Shown here in pieces: positions 55,380 to 64,000 of a DNA stretch of 64,000 bases. Position 1 is the stretch's first letter; every line of letters begins with the position of its first letter. The DNA is from Haliclystus octoradiatus (Eukaryota; Cnidaria; Staurozoa; Stauromedusae; Haliclystidae): positions 4,379,465-4,443,464 of the forward strand of contig OU744448.1 of the NCBI GenBank assembly GCA_916610825.1. Direction: 5' to 3'. The notes below the pieces were generated by a model. It was given only the letters and a program-made list of their open reading frames with translations. It was not told where the DNA came from and made no database searches. The position numbers and the translations under genes were made by a program.

Positions 55380-58316
55380 TTATTCCGTGTCGAGGAAAAA
55401 GTAATTTCCTGCTCTCTTTTGTTCAGAATCCTACAAAAAAAAAAAAAAAAAAAAAATACCTGTAAGTAAATCATAGTATGCTCCAAATTAAAATGATATC
55501 TAGACTAGATACAATAGGCTTTTCAATGCAGTACCGGATAATGCCAGTAACGACATCTCCTGTAAACAAGCTTGTGAGCTGTTCATGAACTTATGAAATG
55601 TCCTTTGATTTTCATTTCCTTATTCTTTTTAACTCGTATTGAGTAGAGGTGCTAGAATCCTAATTCTCAAGTATCCAGATCCATTCCGAGTCAACCAAAC
55701 GTCAATCTTGATATGGGTCCAGATCAAAAATGATCTTGGCTGCTCTATAGAAGTGACTGTTATACCAGGCTCAACTGTAACATGATAAGGCATTGCACAC
55801 TATGGATATCAGGCACATTACATTACAGAATGTAACCCAGGGCAGTTAGACTCAGTATTAATTGGGAATATTTTCATGTGACTGTCTGAAATTCAATTAG
55901 AAAATATGCAGTTGTCACTTAATTCTGTGCGTCATAACAGTACATGTGGACTAAGCAGAACGACCAGGGCCTGACAAAAGGTTCAGCCTTCTGGAATCCT
56001 TGAGGTATTTCAGCTATTTATTTTGAATTTGTTTGACCAATAAATCATAAAAATATCATTTTCTTTTGGACTTGCTTTTGACTCCCCGAATATAGGATTG
56101 CAGGAATCTCATTTTTGTCAGACCATGAGACCGACAACTATCCAAGTGGCCTTAAAATCCTGGAGATCCAATTTAAATTTGAAACAAGTGCTATTCAATC
56201 AAAATAAGTTCAATACATACTAAGGACCTCTTTCTTCTGACATATTAATTTTCTTCTGAATTTTTTGTAAATGTTTGATCAATAAATTATTAATAATATC
56301 ATTTTCCTTTTGAATTTGCTGTAAGCTTCTGGAATCTAGGATTCCAGGATTCCTACTTTTGTCTGACCCTGCTAAGGACAACCGTAGCAAAACATAAACA
56401 CTAACAATAAAACGACTTGAACAAATTCAAAGAAACGAGACATTCAATGAGTTTCATGACAAACAGGGCAGTGAATGTGGCATATTAAACAGCAAGGGAG
56501 CTTGTGTAGAAAACAGAAAAAGGTTTTTAAAATGGGGATATAAAGAAAGGCTGGATATGAGTTTCACTTTACTTGCAAATGTTAAAAAAACAGTTTTCAT
56601 ACCTTCATTGAGTTAAGTTTATTGATTCTTGGACGGAAATTAGTTGGATCACGTCTGAATGTAATCGATAGAGATTTTAAGAATTTATTCATGCCACCAA
56701 GAAGAGATTGTGGACTAAAAATAGAAAACAATGCAACATAAGCAACATTTGTCAAGGACAAGGTCATTTGTCAACCTTAAAAACGTCATCAGAATCATCA
56801 CTAAACTTGATTGTGAAAAAAAGGAGTATGGGCTTGCGATTGCATGCAATATAATACAATCCATGCTGGCAATAAAAATTGCATAACAGTTTCTATACCG
56901 TTACATACCATTGTTATAATTTCTATGCCTCAAACAATGTGTAGAATGTTTTGTCCAGTTAGCTGGGGGAAAGCCCAACAAGGACCGTCACCATATGATT
57001 TCACATACCTGCAAGCTTTTGTTGCAATAGATGGTATTCCTTCAAAGACGACAACACGATCAGCAAGATAAGTAGCCATTATGAAATCATGCTCGACAAT
57101 AAAACCAGTCTTTTTAGCATGAAGAATAAACCTATGTAGTAAAAAGAAAAGTAAACAGTTGGACTAAGCATTCAAAATAACATTCAACTGTGGAGGTAAT
57201 TTTTTAGTACAGTGAAACCTGTATATAACAGCCAGCTACGAGAGGTAGATAAATTGACCACTATAGACTGGTCACCTTTATATACAGGTTTGATTCAATA
57301 GAAAATACTATTTTAGACATTTCAAGAGTGACCACTATAGACAGGTGGCCGCTATATAGAGGTGACCGTTATAACAGGTTTAACTGTAGGATATTATTTA
57401 TAGCCATACTATCAAGTGCAAGTCAAAATTATCAAGATTTCCATTGCATTCACCCTAAATAGTACTTACCCGAAACTGTATTATAAAGCATTTGACAAAA
57501 AATCAAAGAACAAAGCACAAACATTTATGTCAAAGCACAAACATATTACACGTCATTCCAACAGTATGTCATTCCAGCAAACATCTGCTACTCCTGCTTA
57601 CGCAACTAAGGCATTCTATGTGTGAGAGCAATCAGAGAATGGAATACTCTTTCTGAAGAACTTGTAACAGCACCATCATTATACACATTTAAAAAACGTT
57701 TACAAATTTATTTATCCCAGTAACTTTTTTAATATATATTTTAACGACCTTACTACACAATTTTTATAAGAAAAATTTTATTAAAAGTTTCATTGTATTA
57801 TTTTATCATCTTAACCTTCAATCTGTTGAAGATGGTGATCAATATTGAAGAAGAGAAGTATTGCAATGTAACATTACCTTTTGATGACTTTCGCAGCGTG
57901 AAGACGTTGTTCAGAATCAAGGTATGCCGAAGGTTCGTCAATCAAATAGATATCAGCAGGCTGGATAAAAATACATTATAATAAATTACTACAGTTTGCA
58001 ATGGAACATTACAAGCTACATTCTAGTCCGCCAATCACAAATGAGAGTGTGGCATTTTTGAAAACGCAGAAATAACAGAAGTAGTGGGAACAGTTGAGAG
58101 CACAATGATGATGTCTAATGTGGATGTTCAAAATACTACCTTTCCGAGGCATAATGTCAGTGCAACTCTTTGAAGCTCACCACCAGAAAGATTTTGAACC
58201 TAAAACAGTCACAATATCATTAGAAAATTAAAAAATTAAAAAGAACTAATTCACCCTTGCAATGTCTAAAATATTGAATCAAACCTGTATAAAATGCCAT
58301 CTGACTATATTAGTGG

Positions 58317-58351
<35 letters not shown>

Positions 58352-61300
58352 AATAATAATATATGGCGAAAGAGTCAAAGAATACACATTCTTTACTGTT
58401 ACTCAAGTTTCACGCTTTTCACAGCGATCTTCAGACAGATTTTTTACTCAATGAAAAATATACATGATATCTACGTTCTATGGTCAACTCTCCGTAATGC
58501 TGCTTTTTATTGTTTAATTAATACAATGCTATTGTTATTGCTATTGTTAATACAAGTGGTGGAAAAATGTGATGGTTTCCTTTATTCTCAGTAAATGATT
58601 ATTTATTATGTTTTTGATTTATTAAAATTGGACAGGTAATATTTATTTTCGTGACGACATTTAGATATTAATTCAGTTTTTTTGTTTATTATTGGTTCTT
58701 CTGCTCATATAATATGATATTTTTCTAAGAGGCATAAATGGCATTTTTTCGAGATGTTGTTGTATGCTTTTGCATTAGCGATGGCTGACCATTCGATTTT
58801 GTATGTGATGTTTTTGTCTTTTAAATCCCAAACGTGTTTGGATAGTTGTGTGCTAGTGTTGTATTTTCTGTGTTTAAGTGTTGCCTTGTGTTGCGTGTAG
58901 CGTTGTTTGAACGTGCCTACAGAGCAGAGAAGGACAGAGCTACATTGGGTTGACGGAAGGCACGTTCAAACAACGCTACACGCAACACAAGGCAACACTT
59001 AAACACAGAAAATACAACACTAGCACACAACTATCCAAACACGTTTGGGATTTAAAAGACAAAAACATCACATACAAAATCGAATGGTCAGCCATCGCTA
59101 ATGCAAAAGCATACAACAACATCTCGAAAAAATGCCATTTATGCCTCTTAGAAAAATATCATATTATATGCGCAGAAGAACCAATAATAAACAAAAAAAC
59201 TGAATTAATATCTAAATGTCGTCACGAAAATAAATATTACCTGTCCAATTTTAATAAATCAAAAACATAATAAATAATCATTTACTGAGAATAAAGGAAA
59301 CCATCACATTTTTCCACCACTTGTATTAACAATAGCAATAACAATAGCATTGTATTAATTAAACAATAAAAAGCAGCATTACGGAGAGTTGACCATAGAA
59401 CGTAGATATCATGTATATTTTTCATTGAGTAAAAAATCTGTCTGAAGATCGCTGTGAAAAGCGTGAAACTTGAGTAACAGTAAAGAATGTGTATTCTTTG
59501 ACTCTTTCGCCATATATTATTATTATTTACCGCTCTGTCAAATGAAGACATAGAGCCCTATATTATCTGCTATTAGATAAACATAAATTTTATTATTATT
59601 ATTATTATTATTATAGTTACTAATAATAAATATTATCCAATAGCAGTAAAACAGTGCTCAATGTCTGTCGACAGAGCTGTAAATATAAGTATAAATAGAG
59701 GAGTCAAAGACTACACATTTTGTTACTGTACAGTAACAAAATGTGTAGTCTTTGACTCCTCTATTTATATTTATATTATAGTTATTATAATTATTATTAA
59801 CATAGTACAAATACTCTAGTTAACATACCTCTTGATCAAATAACTCTTCAATGTGTAGTGGTTTTATAACGTCAGTAATAAATTGTGGATGGATATAGGC
59901 ATCACGGATCTTTGCATGAAGCAACATGCGAACATTGCCTTTAGATTTGGGACTGATCTTTTGAGGTTTGTAGCTAACATTCATCTGTGGGATGTCGGCT
60001 GAAGAAATAAATTCAAAAAAGTTATGGCATTTTTAAATTCAATCTTCCATTGAAAGATGATTACTTAATGCAAAGGGAGACAATCTGAGGAAGCATCTTT
60101 GAAATTTAGTATGAATCTACATTGCATTGAGAATTGAAAAACTTCCGCCCAAGTTCCAATTTAGTCATTTCAAACCCTGACGCCACATTTAATGTACTTT
60201 AACATTGCTTTGCTTCTAGAAGACTAAAAAGTTCAGTGAAAACAGTGCATTAATATCCTGTTAATACACTGTAGGCAATTAGGTATGCCATTCAAAAACA
60301 AATTATGATAATAGAGAATTAGCTATGTATTAAACTACTATTTGAATAAAATTGTGATTTATCTTAATATATTTCTATTAAACCCTTTATCTCAAATCCT
60401 TAACATCACAATAATTTGGACTAGGTGCTTGGTTGGTGGGAGGTTGGCAGCAAAACACAATAGCTAGTTGACTAATAGCAGACCTGACACCACCAACCAA
60501 GCTCCAGTCACACTGCTAAGTCAGTGGAATTCCTAGGTATACTTACCTTTGTCAACCAACAAGGGATGGGAAGGGAGGTGGAAAAGTAAATAATAAACAG
60601 CGTAAAATATCAGCAGCAAATAAATTAACCACATCAACAAATAACAATAGTAACAGCATTAAAATTGTGTCAATATACAAACTAGACATCATTTGTTGAG
60701 ATGAATGGCTTTGACATAACAGATCATAGGATAAATACAGTCAGAGATCAAACAAACCACTCGACAAGCATAAACTCCTCATTAACTTTCCTAAACCATT
60801 CAGCGGCGCGTTGAAGCAACAAAGGAACGATATAGTCCCGAACTGCACTGATAAGTGGCTTAATCTAGGGTCCTAGGAAGTAGGAACTAACAGGGTCATG
60901 CTGTTACATGTGCTCAATTCAGCAGAAAGGCAGATTGCTTGTCTACAAGTAGACTTTGTGCCAGTTAACAAGAGAGCTAAGCAGCGGGATTCAAAGATAG
61001 TGTTTACCCTCAGTAAAATTTCATTTAACTACAATAATCTCTAATTTCTGTATTTCCCTATAGAATTCAAAACAAAGATGAGAAAAACGCCTTCACTCGA
61101 AGGGTTGAAATTCTCTGTGAAAAAATCCACTACTTCATGAACAGTCACAAATAGTTCATGAACATTTTATGAACCCGTTTACGTCACTGTTTTGAATTTC
61201 AACGCATGAACGTGAAATTGCCTGAAAGTTATGAACAGTTCCGGGCAATTTAACTTTTATGAACTCAGTAACTTTTTTTCACAGGGGAAAATTTGCTAAA

Positions 61301-62923
61301 AGTCTGAAAATTCTCATGTCTGTTGTATTGAATCGTATTACCTTGATCGTCCGGTTCTAAAATACCAGCCAACATACGAATGAAAGTTGTTTTGCCAGTA
61401 CCTATCATGTAATCATAATTAAAAAAAATGAATATTTGGATTTGATAATGTGGAAAATATTTTTCTCCAATTTTAATTATTGATTACCGTTTTCTCCTAA
61501 CATCACAATGATTTCTGAATCTGTGAATTGACCTGCATCTATTTGAAGATGAAAACTCTCTGCAGGAAGAAACAAAATCATAAAATTCAAGTGATGATAA
61601 TAAGCTTCAATGTTAAACGTTTTGAAAATGTATCAGCATTTTCGAACTATAAGTCAGGACTATAATTTCTATAAACAAAATAATAATTTCCTATCGTAAT
61701 AATGTGAACGAGAAGCATTTCTCATGTTAAAAAACGATGTTAAAATTGCACACACACACACAGTAATCAAACAGAAGCAACCTTTTCATAATAGCCAATT
61801 TTACAAGGTGTGACTTAACTCCCCCAGTCAGGGGGCTATTTATAGAAAATATTTGCAAATCCTTGAAAAAGTATCAGAAATTTCACCGACAAGAGGTCTG
61901 GTATTAGAGCCAGGGGGTGTAAATCCTTGCCCCTAATAATCACGTACGGTAATACCGACAAACATACTCAATGTTTTTCCCATTGATGGGTATCCATAGC
62001 GACGCATTCGTTTGATTTCTTCTTCCTGAAAAGGAGGTAAAGTAACAATCTTGAGATCACATGCTTCAGAAGAATGCTTGTATTTTGCAGTGCTTAAGTT
62101 GCGGACGAAGATATCAAACGTTGCCATTTGGTAAATTATTATCAAATTTCACTCCTTTTCCAAAAGTTTTAGTTGTCTGTAAGATTGTATTATAGAGTTT
62201 TAAGGACGAAATAAGACAAACGACCAAACATCAAGATAGCTTGTGTAACTCTGTTTTATTAATCATATACGTGTTAGTTTTACAACGCTGTGCAATACAC
62301 TCCGGTGTGACGTTGTAAATATTAGTATTATTAATTATTATATACTACATTGTCTTAAAATCATTAATGTTTGGAATTTCAACGTTAAATTTGAATTTCT
62401 GACTTAACAAGTTTTATTGATATATCAAATTTCAATAAAATCGGAGAGGATAAGGGTCAAATTGTGTGATTTTCTACGGATTGACCAATTTTCTATTCAA
62501 GCTCTCATATCTTTCTTAATGTCCCTACTTTCATCTGCACAAGAAGGGACGGGTGTAAGTAAAGTAGCTTTAACTGTATTGCATTAGTAATAATAATAAT
62601 ATAATAATATATTTCTTATATAGCGCACGTATCCATTAGCTCAAGGCGCTTTAACAATTTATGGAAATTAAGGATTAAAATGACAAATTTAAAAACTAAG
62701 TTAAAAAATAAACAGGGTTAAAAAATCAGACTATTAAAATACAAAACTATTTTATAATTATATAAAGTTTTTTAAAAATTCATAATAATTCATAGATTAG
62801 TAATAAATAAATAGAACAATTGATAGGTTACCTCTGCATTTTCTGAAACTTTGAATGTTAACGATGTTTGTCTAAACCGTAAATTTTCTGTTGGCACAAA
62901 ACCATCAAGGAAAATGTTGATAC
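55380..62923 (-). CDS. ABCE1: ABCE1 / RLI ribosome recycling ATPase, C-terminal half
   Basis: Ten exons on the minus strand, in gene order: 62832-62923, 61956-62025, 61488-61559, 61342-61401, 59829-59998, 58140-58199, 57878-57960, 57009-57131, 56603-56714, 55380-55430. All phases agree and give 296 residues plus TAA, about the second half of the roughly 600-residue family. Visible blocks: [18 protein letters not shown], Walker [22 protein letters not shown], the signature [11 protein letters not shown], Walker [12 protein letters not shown], the H-loop [15 protein letters not shown], the hinge [16 protein letters not shown] and a C-terminus NYFFLD. ABCE1 splits ribosomes after termination, using an N-terminal Fe-S domain and two ATPase domains. 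The N-terminal half lies beyond 64000. A minus-strand AATAAA lies at 55292-55297. Confidence 0.96.
55433..55456. repeat. Poly(A) run beside the last ABCE1 acceptor
   Basis: About 22 A's on the plus strand, i.e. a T tract immediately upstream of the minus-strand GTAG acceptor of exon 55380-55430. It serves as the polypyrimidine tract. Confidence 0.8.
55964..56126. mobile_element. hAT-like CAGGGTCCG-family element
   Basis: CAGGGCCTGACAAAAGGTTC at the left and ATTTTTGTCAGACCATG at the right; a related right half lies at 56270-56371 (CTACTTTTGTCTGACCCTG). Both are in the ABCE1 intron before the last exon. Confidence 0.65.
57210..57386. mobile_element. pogo/Tigger-like MITE
   Basis: CAGTGAAACCTGTATATAAC to ATAACAGGTTTAACTG with TA on both sides. 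Confidence 0.85.
57440..57722 (+). mobile_element. LINE RT C-terminal fragment
   Basis: After a frameshift near 57620 the plus strand reads [20 protein letters not shown] then [12 protein letters not shown] and a stop. This is the usual 'WN.LP..vv.a.s...FK..L' tail of LINE RT proteins. It sits antisense in an ABCE1 intron. Confidence 0.65.
58396..58438 (-). ncRNA. Hammerhead-ribozyme-like motif, left arm
   Basis: Minus-strand copy identical to 59438-59480: CTGT, CTGAAGA, CGCT/AGCG hairpin, GAAAC, ACT/AGT, GTA, ACAG. Confidence 0.6.
58941..59270 (+). pseudogene. Penelope-like GIY-YIG endonuclease fragment
   Basis: Starting at 58941 the frame reads [17 protein letters not shown], then [26 protein letters not shown], and the Cys cluster [13 protein letters not shown], ending at a TAA near 59270. 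YIG, the Arg of F..RY..H, and the C..C...K..I pattern are hallmarks of the endonuclease domain fused to RT in Penelope-like elements. The RT and the GIY half are absent, so it is a truncated copy. The same sequence is encoded on the minus strand of the left arm. Confidence 0.88.
59438..59480 (+). ncRNA. Type I hammerhead-ribozyme-like motif
   Basis: CTGT (stem I), CTGAAGA, hairpin CGCT-GTGAAA-AGCG (stem II, with an unpaired T each side), GAAAC, a short stem III ACT-TG-AGT, cleavage triplet GTA, ACAG (stem I). Best-preserved copy in the window. Confidence 0.62.
60000..60415. other. ABCE1 intron segment without recognised content
   Basis: No exon, terminal repeat or coding similarity seen. Confidence 0.4.
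60415..61050 (+). repeat. Dispersed repeat of about 600 bp, longest copy
   Basis: First part GTGCTTGGTTGGTGGGAGGT ... CAGTCACACTGCTAAGTCAG (also at 38760-38900 and, diverged, at 9930); second part parallel to 30600-31013. No coding frame. It may be a decayed non-autonomous retroelement. Confidence 0.65.
61111..61287. mobile_element. GTTCATGAAC-family element, diverged
   Basis: CTGTGAAAAAATCCACTACT at the left and GTAACTTTTTTTCACAGGGG at the right, with AACAGTTC words between. It ends just before exon 61342-61401. Confidence 0.65.
62160..62830. other. ABCE1 intron with an interspersed-repeat fragment
   Basis: An (AAT)n run at 62588-62612 is followed by TATAGCGCACGTATCCATTA and CTCAAGGCGCTTTAACAATT, a pattern common in short interspersed repeats of marine animals. 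Nothing else is recognised. Confidence 0.45.
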
Positions 62924-62966
62924 CTAAAAATAAATATAGTATCGATATTCAATCATACTATACTTC

Positions 62967-63143
62967 CTACCCCTGCGAAAAAAAGTTCAAGAGTTCATGA
63001 ACCGGTTCATGAAGTGTTCATGAACTCTTTGGGACTGTTTATGAACTGTTCATGAACTGTTATGAACCCACAAAAAAATGTTCATGAACTGTTCATGAAG
63101 TTCATGAACTGTTCATGAACTCATGGATTTTTTTCGCAGAGGT
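62967..63143. mobile_element. GTTCATGAAC-family TIR element
   Basis: CTACCCCTGCGAAAAAAAGT at the left and GATTTTTTTCGCAGAGGTAC at the right; contains at least six TTCATGAAC words and a central palindrome. It is the most regular copy in the window. Confidence 0.85.
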
Positions 63144-63356
63144 ACAAATCAATTTTTTACAGAATACTCAGAAACGTCACTTATCAGTAATTTAGTGTAA
63201 CTTATTTGAGTAAATGAACATGAACATTTGACAGCAGTTATACACGAGTCACTTTAACATCAGTCAAAAAGTTCTGTTTAATAAAAAGGGTGGTTTGTGA
63301 ATTGATAGGGAGACAGTAATACATAACTCAGAACTCATAAAAAGCATTATATGGTA

Positions 63357-63533
63357 CAGTCAAACCTGTTATAGCAGCCACCTTTATACAGCGGCCATCT
63401 GTCTATATTGGTCACCCTTGCAATGCCTATAATAGTATTCACTATTGAATCAAATCTGTATATAAAGGCCACCTGTCTATAGTGGTCAATTTATCTACCT
63501 CTCGTAGCTGGCTGTTATATACAGGTTTCACTG
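63357..63533. mobile_element. pogo/Tigger-like MITE
   Basis: CAGTCAAACCTGTTATAGCA to ATATACAGGTTTCACTG with TA on both sides. Confidence 0.85.
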
Positions 63534-63976
63534 TACATTAGCTAATATATAGACTAAGAATTCAATTTTGAAAAATTGTCTGGAATCAAGGTTAGCCTAT
63601 CAGCATTGCATACTAATTCAGCCTTCAGTTGGCTGTCACAAAGCATTATGGGAACATGGTCCTGGAAAGCCAGCACAAAATTATACAAGAAGTTTCCAAT
63701 TAACGATACCATTTTCATAAATTTTGTATTCCTACTTTTAATGTCTTTCTGCAAAATTTCGATGCATTTGAAATTCAATAAGCAACAGTTTTCGATCAGG
63801 TCATAAGAAAGGCGCCGAAAACATCAGTGACACCCTTTAGAAAGCCTAAAAGATTTTTCGCATTCTGGAATCTAGAAATGCTAGATGCTCAATGGGACCC
63901 TGCATACATTTTAGTAGAAGAGTAAGCCTTGTGACACACTGTGGGAATTTGGATTTCGAATTAAAACTAGCAATAT

Positions 63977-64000
63977 GTGCACTAGTAGCTCAGTGGCAGA
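63977..64000 (+). repeat. Start of a second tRNA-like SINE copy, cut by the window end
   Basis: GTGCACTAGTAGCTCAGTGG matches the first bases of the tRNA-like unit at 29703, with A-box-like GTAGCTCAGTGG. Confidence 0.6.

Larger units (their letters stand above)
58316..59775. mobile_element. Penelope-like element foldback (inverted 3' ends with GIY-YIG)
   Basis: Two arms of about 570 bp, 58355-58923 and 58951-59520, are nearly perfect inverted copies. Each carries the GIY-YIG endonuclease C-terminus and a hammerhead-like motif at its outer end. (ATT)n runs and copies of the terminal sequence (GTGCTCAATGTCTGTCGACA, GAGTCAAAGACTACACATT) flank them, including a perfect palindrome at 59695-59775. 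It lies in the ABCE1 intron between exons 59829-59998 and 58140-58199. Confidence 0.85.

Noticed and set aside
58262-58594. Open frame with poly-Ile and its mirror at 59282-59551
   Set aside because: Both are antisense reads of the Penelope-like foldback and its (ATT)n run.
47421-63533. Rho-type or bacterial terminators and promoters at the many inverted repeats
   Set aside because: The window is eukaryotic; the inverted repeats are transposon ends with target duplications.
63554-63806. Overlapping open frames on both strands near the right edge
   Set aside because: Neither resembles the ABCE1 segment expected upstream, nor any family I know; the region also carries hAT-like fragment sequence near 63840-63902.

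Overview
This is AT-rich eukaryotic genomic DNA from an invertebrate animal. Genes are split into many short exons with GT/AG introns, the introns are full of animal-type transposons, and the two recognisable proteins have standard metazoan architectures. I cannot fix the phylum. All gene models are assembled by eye from splice sites, reading phase and recalled protein families.

Layout. (1) About 1.1-22.8 kb, + strand: the 3' part of a large extracellular-type gene of DUF11-like beta-sandwich repeats. It enters from the left edge and ends at a TGA at 22768; one join near 16-18 kb is unresolved. (2) 22.8-28.1 kb: intergenic, holding a decayed LINE that is interrupted by a hAT-type element. (3) 28.1-52.2 kb, + strand: a nearly complete DENND2-type DENN-domain gene with 24 coding exons that join in phase (about 1,007 codons). 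It has one 1.5-kb exon for a disordered Pro/Tyr-rich N-terminus, then small exons for uDENN, cDENN and dDENN. Its introns carry LINEs, MITEs and an antisense ILEI/PANDER (GG-domain) pseudogene. (4) 52.2-55.4 kb: a convergent intergenic gap with repeats and a LINE remnant. (5) 55.4-62.9 kb, - strand: the C-terminal half of ABCE1 (RLI), ten exons covering the second nucleotide-binding domain to the stop; upstream exons lie past the right edge.

Mobile DNA makes up much of the non-coding sequence. It includes a Penelope-like element family with GIY-YIG endonuclease remnants and hammerhead-ribozyme-like ends arranged as foldbacks, and several LINE fragments including a head-to-head pair. Terminal-inverted-repeat elements include pogo/Tigger-like (TA duplications), several hAT-like (8-bp duplications), piggyBac-like (TTAA), and a 152-bp family with 6-bp duplications. 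An abundant family is built from the self-complementary word GTTCATGAAC. There are two tRNA-derived SINE-like families. The three host genes show no functional link; DENND2 and ABCE1 are simply convergent neighbours.

The best candidates for something new are the Penelope foldbacks with covarying hammerhead-like motifs, the multi-exon animal gene of DUF11-like repeats, and the palindromic GTTCATGAAC family.
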